A DNA stretch of 64,000 bases. Source: Curtobacterium sp. MCBA15_008. Its GTDB lineage: Bacteria; Actinomycetota; Actinomycetes; Actinomycetales; Microbacteriaceae. Made by a program: the position numbers and the translations under genes. Position 1 is the stretch's first letter. The number at the start of each line of letters is the position of its first letter. Under the pieces are notes generated by a model. It was given only the letters and a program-made list of their open reading frames with translations. It searched no databases and was not told the DNA's origin. The stretch spans positions 1-64,000 of the forward strand of contig NZ_MJGN01000013.1 of the NCBI RefSeq assembly GCF_001865065.1, written 5' to 3'. Below are positions 22,684 to 33,374 of this stretch, piece after piece.

Positions 22684-23457
22684 TCAAGCGATCCGCTTGA
22701 ACGCCTTGTCCACGTAACGGTCCACCGTCGCCCGCGCTTCGCGCGCGTACCGGTCGATCGTGGCGGTCCGTTCCGGATCCGGTGCGTACTCGCGGCCGAT
22801 CCGAGCCGTGGCCGAAGCGAGGACACCGTCGGTCAACTGCGGGTTCAGCGGCAGGATCGGACCCTGCGTGTGCGTGCCGAACGAGTTCCCGGTGATCGCA
22901 CCCTCGACCGGCTGCCCGGCCTGGTTCCCGCCGCCGGAGACGACGTCGGCGAACGGCTGGACGCCGGCACCGAGTTCGATCGTCGTGGCGTGGTCCTCGA
23001 AGCCGGCCAGCCGCGTAGGAGCGCCCGGCAGGAGCGGGTACCGCGTGTCGAGCACGAAGTAGTTGACCCGGCGCTCGGCACCGCGGACGGCACGGGCGTC
23101 GAAGACACCGAACCCGGTGACGACGGCGCCGTCGGTCGGCACGATCTCGTTCGTGGCGAGGTCGAACCCGCCGCCGACGGCGACGATCGGGACGCCGTCG
23201 TTTGCGAACGAGCGGAGCGTGGCACCGATGCGGCCGATGTCCTCGCCGAGGGAGCGCATCGCGCTGAGCGGGCCGTTGCCGATCACCACGACGTCCGCCG
23301 CGGTCGGCAGTGCGTCGCCCGGCGCGTACTCGAGGACCTCGGTGTCGATGTCCGCCGCGGCGGCCCGGCGGACGAGGGCCGCGACGTTGCCGCGGTCGCC
23401 CGAGACACCCATCTGGCGGGGGTAGACGTGCAGGATGGTCAGCCGATCGGCCGTCAT
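22684..23457 (-). CDS. GatD-like glutamine amidotransferase domain protein lacking catalytic Cys and His
   Basis: 257 residues, cobB/CobQ-type glutamine amidotransferase fold, closest to GatD of the MurT/GatD lipid II amidotransferase. The N-terminal LHVYPRQMGVSGDRGNV and the terminal block GPILPLNPQLTDG match the family. In active GatD the nucleophile is in (L/V)A(I/V)CGGYQ; here the segment is IVAVGGGFDL, with Gly95 where Cys should be. The catalytic His of GTYLHGP is Gln198 in GTHTQGP. There is no cysteine in the protein. The ATG overlaps the MurT stop by four bases. It should not hydrolyse glutamine; a partner or substrate-handling role is likely (see findings). Confidence 0.85.
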   Translation of the reverse strand: MTADRLTILHVYPRQMGVSGDRGNVAALVRRAAAADIDTEVLEYAPGDALPTAADVVVIGNGPLSAMRSLGEDIGRIGATLRSFANDGVPIVAVGGGFDLATNEIVPTDGAVVTGFGVFDARAVRGAERRVNYFVLDTRYPLLPGAPTRLAGFEDHATTIELGAGVQPFADVVSGGGNQAGQPVEGAITGNSFGTHTQGPILPLNPQLTDGVLASATARIGREYAPDPERTATIDRYAREARATVDRYVDKAFKRIA

Positions 23458-24713
23458 GCGGTCTTCTCCATGTCCGGGTGGCCGAGGGCCTTCCGGGCGA
23501 TCATCATGATCTCGTAGTTGACGATGAAGTTCTTCGTGCCGCTCGTCGTGGCACCGAGCTGCTCCATGTGCTTGATCGCAGCCTCGACGTCGGGGTCCAC
23601 CTTGCCGATGCGGACACCGGCGTGCTCGAGCGCGATCGCGATCTGCCAGGCCTTGTCGCCCGAGACGACGTCCACGTGGTCGAGCTTCGAGAAGTCGATG
23701 TCGTAGATCCACGAGATGTCCGGCGTGCCCTCGTCGATCGCCATGAGCACCTGTTCGGGGTGGTCCGGCAGCGCGTCGAGGTTGAGTTGGAGACTCGCGG
23801 CGTTCTTGAACATCGTGAACTCCGCGGACTCCCCCGCGATGGGCAGTCGCTCACCACGGCCGTACGCCGGCTTCATCGTGCCGAAGGCCTTCGTGACCGC
23901 CTCGGCGCGGAACTGCGTGCCGAGCGCGGCACTCGCCGTCGCCGTGGCTGCCGCGGCGTCGACCGCGTAGTGCAGGCCGCGCGCGGGCAGGCGCACCGAA
24001 ATGTCGGCACCGTCGAAGCGGATCGTCGCGCCGTCGCCGGTGTGGGCGACGACCTCGGCATCGGCGGCGGTCTGCGTCCGCTCGCCGGCATCGAAGGAGT
24101 CGGCGTTCTGCAGCCCGTTCGGGGCCGCGGCCACGACCTCGTCGCTCGCGCCGAAGCGGAGCACGCGCTGGCCGGGGGCACCGACGTAGGCGTCGAGGAA
24201 CTGGTCGTCGTGGTTCGTGATGACGTTCGACGTCGACAGGGCCGCCGTGTCGAGCATCATCGTCGCGACGCGCTCGGTCTCGAAGAACCGGTAGAGCTGG
24301 TCGACCTGCACGTTGAGCATCGTCACCGTGGACGGCGACAGGATGCCGGCGAGCTCGACCGCGAAAGCCTCGTCGACCTCGAGGATGCCGATGTCGGCCT
24401 TGAGGCGGCCGGTGAGCGACACCTCGGACAGCAGCGCGGACGCGATGCCCTGCGGCAGGTTCGCGCCGGACGGGTTGGTGAAGACCCGGAGTCCGTGCGC
24501 CCGGACGATGTCCGAGATCATGTGCGTCGTGGTCGACTTGCCGTTCGAGCCGAGCACGAAGACGACGCCGTTCGGGAACTGCTTCGTCACGTGCTGCAGG
24601 AAGTCCGGCACGAGCTTCAGGACGATGTACCCGGGGTAGGCGGACCCGCCGCCCCTCGCACGGGCGAGGGCACGGAGGATCCGCCCGATCAGGATCGGGA
24701 TGAAGAAGCGCAT
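23454..24713 (-). CDS. MurT-like Mur ligase without zinc ribbon
   Basis: 419 residues. A Mur ligase P-loop GSNGKSTTT (about 55-63), the central domain with LEVDEAF and LNVQVDQLYRF, and a C-terminal domain with SWIYDIDFSKLD match MurT (DUF1727), which activates the alpha-carboxyl of D-Glu in lipid II. The four-cysteine zinc ribbon of Staphylococcus MurT is absent; no Cys occurs anywhere. The KNP-type motif before the C-terminal domain reads FKNAASLQ. It starts six bases after the sigA stop and overlaps the GatD-like gene, so all three are probably co-transcribed. Confidence 0.87.
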   Translation of the reverse strand: MRFFIPILIGRILRALARARGGGSAYPGYIVLKLVPDFLQHVTKQFPNGVVFVLGSNGKSTTTHMISDIVRAHGLRVFTNPSGANLPQGIASALLSEVSLTGRLKADIGILEVDEAFAVELAGILSPSTVTMLNVQVDQLYRFFETERVATMMLDTAALSTSNVITNHDDQFLDAYVGAPGQRVLRFGASDEVVAAAPNGLQNADSFDAGERTQTAADAEVVAHTGDGATIRFDGADISVRLPARGLHYAVDAAAATATASAALGTQFRAEAVTKAFGTMKPAYGRGERLPIAGESAEFTMFKNAASLQLNLDALPDHPEQVLMAIDEGTPDISWIYDIDFSKLDHVDVVSGDKAWQIAIALEHAGVRIGKVDPDVEAAIKHMEQLGATTSGTKNFIVNYEIMMIARKALGHPDMEKTA

Positions 24714-24719
24714 GCCGGC

Positions 24720-26009
<1,290 letters not shown>

Positions 26010-26202
26010 GCGATCACCTCTCTCGTCGTGCCACGTTCGTGGGGTCGTGGCCTCCCTCGCCACCCCAGGGCCTGCGCCGCGGTCTCCCGCGTCGTCAGGT
26101 CCTACCGTTCCGGGCAGCACTAGGACCCATGTCAAGTCCCCCGGCTTCTGCGGCGCACTGGAGTGCTCCGAGACACAGGAGGCCCGAACGGGTCCGACCT
26201 CA

Positions 26203-27528
26203 TTATTGCACGCTCCGCTTCCGCAGGCGCGCAACCAGTGCAACCCAGAGCGGCCCCACCCGTATTCCGTCCTGCGCGTGGAGTTCACGGCGTGTCCGGC
26301 GTCGGGCCTGCAGCAGCATCACCACGCCGATCCCCACCACGACGTACTGCACGGTGAGGGCGAGCCGGAAGTTCGCCCACGCGAACACGGTCTGCCCGGT
26401 CGCCCGGGCCGCGATGTCGAGGATCGTGCCGATCAGGAACATCATCACGAAGGCGGCCAGGAACCCGCCGACGTTCACGACGCCGTTCGCCGACCCGAGG
26501 GACCCGACCGGGTTGAAGGACCGGGCGAAGTCGAACCCGATGAGGGAACCCGGTCCACCGATGCCCATCACGACGACGAGCACCACGAGCAGCCACGTCG
26601 GCGGGTGGTCCGGCCAGAGGAGGACGGCGGTCCACATCACGCCGAGGGCCAGCACGATGCCGAGCACCAGGTTCGACCGGCGGAGCGGGAAGCGGGCGCA
26701 GAGCAGCCCGAGGAGCGGCCCGACCACGAAGCCGGTCACGACGATGACGGTGAGGAACCCGGCGGCCTCGGACGAGGAGTACCCCAGCCCGCGGAGCATC
26801 GGCACGCCCCACAGCAGGGAGAACACCGTGCCGGAGGACTGCGTCACGTAGTGCGACCAGAACCCGAGCTGCGTGCCCGGCCGGCGGAGCGCGTGCCCGA
26901 AGGTGTGGAAGGCGCTGCGCCACGAGTGGGGCAACGGCAGCGGGATGGTGTCCGTCCGCACCGGCACCGGCCCGTTGTGCACGAAGACCGCCGCGAGCAC
27001 GAGGCCGACGGCACTGGCCGCGGCCGCCACGCCGAACGCCGGGGTCCAGCCCGCCGTGTGCAGCAGGACCGCGAACGGGAACGCGGACAGGATCTGCCCG
27101 ACCTGCCCGAGGTTGCCCGTCCACTGCGAGATCTGCGGCAGGATCCGCCCGCTGAACCACATCGGCACGAGCCGGATCACCGAGATGAACGTCATCGCGT
27201 CGCCGGCGCCCACGAGGACCCTGCCCGCGATGGCCGGACCGATCGTGGGCGACACCGCCACGACGGCCTGGCCGACGACGAGCAGCGCGGCACCGAGCAG
27301 CACCAGCCGCCGGGGACCGACCCGGTCGAGCGCGATGCCCACCGGGATCTGCAGTCCCGCGTAGACGGCGATCTGCACCACCGCGAGCGTCGAGAGCACG
27401 GCCGCCGAGACCGCGAAGCGGTCCTGTGCGTCCACCCCGGAGACCCCGAGCGAGGAACGCTGGACCACCGCCAGCACGTACGCGAGCACCGCGATGCCCC
27501 AGACGAGGAAGGCGCGGCGGGAATTCAC
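26203..27528 (-). CDS. MFS transporter
   Basis: 441 residues with about 12 hydrophobic helices. The first loop [16 protein letters not shown] and the loop-2/3 signature [16 protein letters not shown] place it in the major facilitator superfamily. There is a cytoplasmic basic tail of about 25 residues. The substrate cannot be told. GTG start at 27528 lies six bases after TAGCCT, so it is probably leaderless. It stands alone, between sigA and the PAC2 gene. Confidence 0.88.
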   Translation of the reverse strand: MNSRRAFLVWGIAVLAYVLAVVQRSSLGVSGVDAQDRFAVSAAVLSTLAVVQIAVYAGLQIPVGIALDRVGPRRLVLLGAALLVVGQAVVAVSPTIGPAIAGRVLVGAGDAMTFISVIRLVPMWFSGRILPQISQWTGNLGQVGQILSAFPFAVLLHTAGWTPAFGVAAAASAVGLVLAAVFVHNGPVPVRTDTIPLPLPHSWRSAFHTFGHALRRPGTQLGFWSHYVTQSSGTVFSLLWGVPMLRGLGYSSSEAAGFLTVIVVTGFVVGPLLGLLCARFPLRRSNLVLGIVLALGVMWTAVLLWPDHPPTWLLVVLVVVMGIGGPGSLIGFDFARSFNPVGSLGSANGVVNVGGFLAAFVMMFLIGTILDIAARATGQTVFAWANFRLALTVQYVVVGIGVVMLLQARRRTRRELHAQDGIRVGPLWVALVARLRKRSVQ

Positions 27529-27534
27529 CCGTCA

Positions 27535-27540
27535 AGGCTA
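27535..27540 (-). promoter_or_regulatory. -10 box of the MFS gene
   Basis: Minus strand TAGCCT ends 6 bases before the GTG at 27528. Confidence 0.5.
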
Positions 27541-27600
27541 GCGGCGACGGCCCCGCCGCCGAATCAGGCTGTGGAGAACGTGACGGCCGCGGTCAGGCGG

Positions 27601-27643
27601 GTCGCGCCTCCAGGCTGCCGCACCTGCTCGGACTGGAGGCGCG
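27601..27643. repeat. Inverted repeat, dispersed palindrome family variant
   Basis: CGCGCCTCCAG (27603-27613) pairs with CTGGAGGCGCG (27633-27643) around a 19-base loop. It lies just after the PAC2 stop on the minus strand and may terminate that transcript. Confidence 0.55.
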
Positions 27644-27669
27644 GTGCGCGTCTGCCCCGTCAGCTGCGG

Positions 27670-28593
27670 TCAGTCCGCGGTCGGGTCCACGTCCGGACGA
27701 CGGTCCGCCAGGAACCGTTCGAGCTCCGCCGCGATCGCGTCGGCCGTCGGGACCTGCCCGTCCACGCCCGTGAGGGGCGAGGCGATGGGGTTGCCCTCCA
27801 TGTAGGTGTCGTGACGCTCCTCGAGCACCCCGACCAACCGCTGCAGTTCCTCGTTGCCGGCGACCTGCTCGTCGACGCGGGTGCGGAACTCGCGCCCTTC
27901 CTCGCGCAGGGCGTCCGACGGGAAGATCAGGCCGGTCGCCGACGAGATGCCGGAGAACGCGGCGACGGCCGCGTCCGGGAACTCCGTGTCGGACAGGTAG
28001 TGCGGGACGAGCAGGACCAGGCCGGTGACCTGCTGCCCGAGCTCGGACAGCCGGTGCTCGACGAGGTGCAGGACGTTCGCCGGCGCCTGGGTCTCGGGCT
28101 TCCAGACGCTCATCTGCTCGACGAGGTCGGCGCGGGTGCCGGAGACGGTCAGGCTGATCGGCCGCGTGTGCGGGACCGGCATCGGGATCGACTGCACCCA
28201 GGTGGTGTCGGCGACGTCGAGGTCGGCGGCCAGGTCGGTGACGGCGCGGACGAACCGGTTCCACTGGAAGTCCGGCTCGTAGCCCGACAGGAACAGGAAC
28301 GGCTGGCCGAGTTCGTCGCGGACCAGGTGCAGCGCGAGCCGAGGCGGCTCGACGGCGGCGATGTGGTCGTGCTCGAACGTGATCACCGGGCGGCGGGCGC
28401 GCCAGTCGAGCAGCACGTCCGGGTCGAACTCGGCGACCAGTTCGGTCTCGAGGTCCTCGAGCACGGCCGACGTCACCTGCGCGACGGCCGAACCGGCGTC
28501 CGCGAACCCGGTGAGGCCGGCGATCAGGTGCAGCCCCGCGGGCACGGTCGGCGCGTCCTCGGCGAAGGTGTAGAGCTCCTCGGGGTGGTTCAC
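27670..28593 (-). CDS. PAC2 family protein (proteasome assembly chaperone-like)
   Basis: 307 residues from GTG 28593. The segment AGLTGFADAGSAVAQV and the following fold match the actinobacterial PAC2 family, related to archaeal/eukaryotic proteasome assembly chaperones; the bacterial function is not settled. The C-terminal 40 residues are acidic. An ATG three codons upstream (28602) overlaps a TAGCAT box that is 7 bases before GTG 28593, so the GTG is the likelier start. It diverges from pepA. Confidence 0.83.
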   Translation of the reverse strand: MNHPEELYTFAEDAPTVPAGLHLIAGLTGFADAGSAVAQVTSAVLEDLETELVAEFDPDVLLDWRARRPVITFEHDHIAAVEPPRLALHLVRDELGQPFLFLSGYEPDFQWNRFVRAVTDLAADLDVADTTWVQSIPMPVPHTRPISLTVSGTRADLVEQMSVWKPETQAPANVLHLVEHRLSELGQQVTGLVLLVPHYLSDTEFPDAAVAAFSGISSATGLIFPSDALREEGREFRTRVDEQVAGNEELQRLVGVLEERHDTYMEGNPIASPLTGVDGQVPTADAIAAELERFLADRRPDVDPTAD

Positions 28594-28600
28594 CGTCCCC

Positions 28601-28606
28601 ATGCTA
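28601..28606 (-). promoter_or_regulatory. -10 box of the PAC2 gene
   Basis: Minus strand TAGCAT ends 7 bases before GTG 28593 and overlaps an upstream ATG that would otherwise be taken as the start. Confidence 0.45.
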
Positions 28607-28665
28607 GGCGGGGCACCGTGATCCCCCGTGCGCGCCGGCCACGCCGACAGCGAACACCTGCTGGA

Positions 28666-28671
28666 TAGGGT
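28666..28671 (+). promoter_or_regulatory. -10 box of pepA
   Basis: TAGGGT ends 6 bases before the ATG at 28678; a leaderless start is likely. Confidence 0.45.
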
Positions 28672-28677
28672 TGTCGC

Positions 28678-30159
28678 ATGGTCCGACCGACGCTCTCCAC
28701 CACCACGTCCAGCCCCGCCACCGTCACCGCCGACGTCCTGGTCGTCGGGATCCGACCCGGCACCGACGGCGGACCCGCGACCATCGCCCCGCCGGCCGTG
28801 ACGCCCTTCTCCGCGCTCGACGACCTCGACCTGGCGGCCATCGGCGCCACCGGCGCAAAGGACCAGCTCGTGCGCATCCCGGCCACGGGCGTCGAGGCGC
28901 AGGGCATCGCGCTGATCGGACTCGGCTCGGGCACCGACGCCGCCGCGATCCGGTCGGCTGCGGGCAGCGCCGTCCGGCAGCTGCCGACCGTCTCCTCGAT
29001 CGCGCTCGCGCTGCCCACCGACTCGGTCGAGCTCGTCGACGCCGCACTCGAGGGAGCGGCACTCGGCGCCTACTCCTTCACCCGCCACAAGGGCACCGGC
29101 ACCACCGGCCCGACGCGCGGCGACCAGGCGGTGCAGGTCGTCTCCCCCGCCTCCGTCGCCGCCGACGCCGCGGTCCGCCCGGCGATCGTGGCCGACGCCG
29201 CATCGCTCGTCCGGGACCTCGTGAACACCGCCGCCGGTGACCTCGGCCCGTCCGACGTCGCCGAGGTCGCGCTCGCGCAGGCCGAGGGGCTCCCGCTGAC
29301 CGTCGAGGTCCTCGACGAGGTCGCGCTCGAGGAGCAGGGCTTCGGCGGCATCGCCGGCGTCGGCCGCGGGTCGGTCCGCCCGCCCCGCCTCGTCGTCGTG
29401 CGGTACGAGCCGGCCGGCGCGCAGAAGCACCTCGCGCTCGTCGGCAAGGGCATCACGTTCGACTCAGGCGGCCTCTCGCTGAAGCCCGCCGCCTCGATGC
29501 TCGGCATGAAGACCGACATGACCGGCGCCGCCACGGTGCTCGCCGCGACCGTCGCCGCCGCGCGACTCGGACTCGACACGAAGATCACCGCCTGGCTCTG
29601 CCTCGCCGAGAACATGCCGTCCGGCTCCGCCACCCGCCCGGGTGACGTCCTCACGCTGAAGAACGGCAAGACCGTCGAGGTCACCAACACCGACGCCGAG
29701 GGCCGCCTGGTGCTCGGTGACGGGATGGCAGCCGCGTCCCTGGAGCAGCCCGACGCGATCGTCGACGTCGCCACGCTCACCGGGGCGCAGGTCGTCGCGC
29801 TCGGCGACCGCACCACCGGGCTCATGGGCAGCGACGACCTCGTCGCGCAGGTCCGGGCGGTCGCCGCGTCCGTCGCCGAGCCGATCTGGCCGATGCCGCT
29901 CCCCGAGGAGCTCGACGCCCGGCTCGCCAGCGAGATCGCCGACATGGTGAACGCGACCGTCGGCAACCCGGCGGGCGGCATGCTGCTCGCCGGCAAGTTC
30001 CTCGAGCGGTTCGTCGGCGAGGGGATCCCGTGGGCCCACCTCGACATCGCCGGTCCGTCCGAGAACAAGGGCGGCGGCTACGGCTGGCTCGGCAAGGGCG
30101 CCACCGGCGTCATGGTCCGCACGCTCATCTCGCTCGCAGAAGAGCTCCAGGCCAAGTAG
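28678..30159 (+). CDS. pepA: Leucyl aminopeptidase (M17)
   Basis: 493 residues, usual length. The two-zinc active site is visible: GKGITFDSGGLSLKP with the catalytic Lys and first Asp, KTDMTGAATVL, and the signature NTDAEGRLVLGD. The N-terminal domain is about 160 residues. The enzyme releases N-terminal residues from peptides in the cytoplasm. It is followed, after a 154-base gap, by lpd. Confident call. Confidence 0.96.
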   Translation: MVRPTLSTTTSSPATVTADVLVVGIRPGTDGGPATIAPPAVTPFSALDDLDLAAIGATGAKDQLVRIPATGVEAQGIALIGLGSGTDAAAIRSAAGSAVRQLPTVSSIALALPTDSVELVDAALEGAALGAYSFTRHKGTGTTGPTRGDQAVQVVSPASVAADAAVRPAIVADAASLVRDLVNTAAGDLGPSDVAEVALAQAEGLPLTVEVLDEVALEEQGFGGIAGVGRGSVRPPRLVVVRYEPAGAQKHLALVGKGITFDSGGLSLKPAASMLGMKTDMTGAATVLAATVAAARLGLDTKITAWLCLAENMPSGSATRPGDVLTLKNGKTVEVTNTDAEGRLVLGDGMAAASLEQPDAIVDVATLTGAQVVALGDRTTGLMGSDDLVAQVRAVAASVAEPIWPMPLPEELDARLASEIADMVNATVGNPAGGMLLAGKFLERFVGEGIPWAHLDIAGPSENKGGGYGWLGKGATGVMVRTLISLAEELQAK

Positions 30160-30313
30160 TAGGTTTGGTATCGGTGGGGCAGCGCGCCTGACGTGCCCCC
30201 ACCGGAACCAGCGGGACGGGACCGGAACCATGCGGTCCGACCGTCGGACGCCGCTCGCTGCGGTGTCCAGTGGGGCCCGATCGGCCCCGACACGCACGAG
30301 GGAGTTGCACCAG

Positions 30314-31687
30314 GTGACGGAACAGACTTACGACGTCGTGGTCCTCGGTGGCGGCAGTGGTGGCTACGCCGCTGCGCTCCGGGCCGCCGAGCTCGGGATG
30401 AGCGTCGCGCTCATCGAGGGAGACAAGCTCGGGGGGACGTGCCTGCACCGCGGCTGCATCCCCACGAAGGCCCTCCTGCACGCTGCCGAGATCGCCGACG
30501 GCACCCGTGACGCCGAGAAGTACGGCGTCATCGCCGAGTTCGCCGGCGTCGAGGTCCCGAAGGTCATCGAGTACCAGCAGGGCGTCATCAACTCCAAGTA
30601 CAAGGGCCTGCAGGGGCTCATCAAGGCCCGCGGCATCACCGTCGTCGAGGGCTGGGGGCGCCTCACGTCGCAGAACACCGTGCAGGTCGGCGAGCAGACC
30701 GTGACCGGCAAGAACATCGTCCTCGCGACGGGTTCGTACTCGAAGTCCCTGCCGGGGCTCGAGATCGGTGGTCGCGTGATCACCTCCGAGACCGCCCTGC
30801 GCATGGACTACGTGCCGAACAAGGTCGTCATCCTCGGTGGTGGCGTCATCGGCGTCGAGTTCGCCAGCGTCTGGAAGTCGTTCGGCGCCGAGGTCACGAT
30901 CGTCGAGGGCCTGCCCCACCTCGTGCCCGCCGAGGACGAGTCGATGTCGAAGCAGCTCGAGCGCGCGTTCCGCAAGCGCGGCATCGAGTTCTCCCTCGGG
31001 GTCCGGTTCCAGGGCGTCGAGCAGCACGAGAACGGCGTCGTCGTGACGCTCGAGGACGGCAAGACCTTCGACGGTGACGTCCTGCTCGTCGCGGTCGGCC
31101 GTGGCCCCGTCACGCAGAACGTCGGCTTCGACGAGGTCGGCGTCACGATGGACCGCGGGTTCGTCACCACCAACGAGCGCCTCGCCACGAACATCCCGAA
31201 CGTGTACGCCGTCGGCGACATCGTCCCCGGGCTGCAGCTCGCGCACCGCGGCTTCCAGCAGGGCATCTTCGTCGCCGAGGAGATCGCCGGGCTGAACCCG
31301 GTCGTCATCGAGGACAAGAACATCCCGAAGATCACCTACTCCGACCCCGAGGTCGCCTCGGTCGGCCTTTCGCAGGCGAAGGCCGAAGAGCAGTACGGCG
31401 CCGACAAGGTGGACTCGTACGAGTACAACCTCGCCGGCAACGGCAAGAGCCACATCATCGGCACCGCCGGCTCCGTGAAGGTCGTCCGCGTGGTCGACGG
31501 CCCGGTCGTCGGTGTGAGCATGATCGGCGCGCGCGTCGGCGAGCTCATCGGCGAAGCGCAGCTCGCCGTCAACTGGGAGGCCTACCCGGAGGACATCGCG
31601 CCGCTCATCCACGCGCACCCGACGCAGAACGAGGCACTCGGCGAGGCGTTCATGCACCTCGCGGGCAAGCCGCTGCACGCCCTGTGA
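30314..31687 (+). CDS. lpd: Dihydrolipoyl dehydrogenase (E3)
   Basis: 457 residues. FAD motif [17 protein letters not shown] at the N-terminus, redox pair in [13 protein letters not shown] (about 37-49), NAD motif [17 protein letters not shown], and [14 protein letters not shown] with the catalytic His near the C-terminus. It re-oxidises dihydrolipoyl groups of 2-oxoacid dehydrogenase complexes. The start is GTG 30314 with GAGGGAG about 9 bases upstream. The E2 gene follows after 49 bases. Confidence 0.96.
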   Translation: MTEQTYDVVVLGGGSGGYAAALRAAELGMSVALIEGDKLGGTCLHRGCIPTKALLHAAEIADGTRDAEKYGVIAEFAGVEVPKVIEYQQGVINSKYKGLQGLIKARGITVVEGWGRLTSQNTVQVGEQTVTGKNIVLATGSYSKSLPGLEIGGRVITSETALRMDYVPNKVVILGGGVIGVEFASVWKSFGAEVTIVEGLPHLVPAEDESMSKQLERAFRKRGIEFSLGVRFQGVEQHENGVVVTLEDGKTFDGDVLLVAVGRGPVTQNVGFDEVGVTMDRGFVTTNERLATNIPNVYAVGDIVPGLQLAHRGFQQGIFVAEEIAGLNPVVIEDKNIPKITYSDPEVASVGLSQAKAEEQYGADKVDSYEYNLAGNGKSHIIGTAGSVKVVRVVDGPVVGVSMIGARVGELIGEAQLAVNWEAYPEDIAPLIHAHPTQNEALGEAFMHLAGKPLHAL

Positions 31688-31736
31688 ACACCATGACCAC
31701 CACCACGAACCACCCCTGCGAAGAGGAGTCCACCCG

Positions 31737-33293
31737 ATGAGCGAATCCGTCAACCTCCCGGCGCTCGGCGAGAGCGTCACCGAGGGCACGGTGACCCGAT
31801 GGCTGAAGAACGTCGGTGACCGGGTCGAGGTCGACGAGCCGCTGCTCGAGGTCTCGACCGACAAGGTCGACACCGAGATCCCGTCGCCGGTCGCCGGCGT
31901 CGTGGAGGAGATCCTCGTGCCGGAGGACGAGACCGTCGAGGTCGGCACGCCGCTCGTGAAGATCGGTGACGGCTCCGGTTCCGGTTCGTCCGACGGCGGT
32001 TCGGACCAGGCGTCCGACGGTTCGGACCAGGCGTCCGACGAGTCCTCGAACGAGGCCGCTGCCGACGCCGAGGCGCCCGAGGCCGAGCCGAGCACCGAGC
32101 AGGAGTCCGAGACCCCCGCCCCGGAGCCCACCGAGCCCGAGCCCGCCCCCGCCGGCCAGACGCAGCCCGCCGCACCGCAGGCCCCGGCCGCGCCGCCCGC
32201 CGCTGCACCCGTCCCCCAGGCCGCTCCGGTGCCGCCGCCCGCCGCCGCTCCCCCGGCAGCGGTGCCGGCTCCCGCCGCTGCTCCGGCTCCGGCCGCCGCT
32301 CCGGCGCCCGCCGCGTCGGGTTCGTCGGCCCCGAGCGCCGCTGCGTCGGTGCCGAATCCCTCGCAGGACGCCTCGGCCTCCGGCTACGTGACCCCGCTCG
32401 TGCGCAAGCTCGCCAACGAGCAGGGTGTCGACCTGTCGACCGTCACCGGCTCCGGGGTCGGTGGACGCATCCGCAAGGAGGACGTCCTCGCGGCTGCCGC
32501 CGCAGCCACCGCGGCCCCGGCCGCCGGTGGTTCTGCCGCAGCCGCCCCTGCCGGCCCCTTCGTCGCCGAGGTGTCGCCGCTGCGTGGCACCCGCGAGAAG
32601 ATGACCCGCCTGCGCAAGGTCGTCGCCGAGCGTGCCGTGCAGTCGATGACCTCGACCGCGCAGCTCACCAGCGTCGTCGAGGTCGACGTGACGAAGGTCG
32701 CGCAGTTCCGCGACGCCAACAAGGCGGAGTTCCTCGAGAAGACCGGCTCGAAGCTCTCCTTCATGCCGTTCTTCGCCCTCGCGGCGTCCGAGGCGCTCAA
32801 GGCCCACCCGAAGATCAACTCGACCGTGGAGGGCGAGGAGATCGTCTACCCGGAGACCGAGAACGTCTCCATCGCGGTGGACACCGAGCGCGGCCTGCTC
32901 ACCCCGGTGATCAAGGACGCGGCGTCGCTCGACCTCGCGAAGTTCGCGCAGTCCATCGCGGACCTCGCCGAGCGCACCCGCAACAACCAGCTGAAGCCGG
33001 ACGAGCTCGCGGGTGGCACGTTCACGCTGACCAACACCGGTTCGCGTGGCGCGCTGTTCGACACCCCCGTGGTGTTCCTGCCGCAGTCGGCGATCCTCGG
33101 CACGGGCATCGTGACGAAGCGTCCGGCGGTCGTGAAGGTCGACGGGCAGGAAGCGATCGCGATCCGTTCGTTCGTGTACCTCGCGCTGTCGTACGACCAC
33201 CGGATCATCGACGGTGCTGACGCATCGCGCTACCTCGTCGCGGTGAAGAACCGCCTCGAGGAGGGCAACTTCGGCCCGAACCTCGGCTACTGA
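31737..33293 (+). CDS. sucB: 2-oxoglutarate (or branched-chain) dehydrogenase E2, dihydrolipoamide acyltransferase
   Basis: 518 residues. One lipoyl domain (about 1-77) with the lipoylated Lys in [12 protein letters not shown], a long Ala/Pro/Glu linker (about 80-215), an E1/E3-binding domain ([29 protein letters not shown]), and a catalytic domain with [17 protein letters not shown]. It transfers acyl groups from lipoate to CoA. Succinyl transfer is the usual assignment in this order, but pyruvate E2 is possible. AGAGGAG precedes the ATG. It is followed by a strong terminator. Confidence 0.9.
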   Translation: MSESVNLPALGESVTEGTVTRWLKNVGDRVEVDEPLLEVSTDKVDTEIPSPVAGVVEEILVPEDETVEVGTPLVKIGDGSGSGSSDGGSDQASDGSDQASDESSNEAAADAEAPEAEPSTEQESETPAPEPTEPEPAPAGQTQPAAPQAPAAPPAAAPVPQAAPVPPPAAAPPAAVPAPAAAPAPAAAPAPAASGSSAPSAAASVPNPSQDASASGYVTPLVRKLANEQGVDLSTVTGSGVGGRIRKEDVLAAAAAATAAPAAGGSAAAAPAGPFVAEVSPLRGTREKMTRLRKVVAERAVQSMTSTAQLTSVVEVDVTKVAQFRDANKAEFLEKTGSKLSFMPFFALAASEALKAHPKINSTVEGEEIVYPETENVSIAVDTERGLLTPVIKDAASLDLAKFAQSIADLAERTRNNQLKPDELAGGTFTLTNTGSRGALFDTPVVFLPQSAILGTGIVTKRPAVVKVDGQEAIAIRSFVYLALSYDHRIIDGADASRYLVAVKNRLEEGNFGPNLGY

Positions 33294-33308
33294 TCCGTAG
33301 CTCGACCT

Positions 33309-33343
33309 GAACGGCCCCGGTCCCTGGTGGACCGGGGCCGTTC
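33309..33343. terminator. Terminator after lpd-sucB
   Basis: Perfect 15-base arms 33309-33323 and 33329-33343 with a 5-base loop, 15 bases after the sucB stop. Confidence 0.8.
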
Positions 33344-33374
33344 CCGTTGTCGCCCCGGCTGGTCGGCTCGACGA

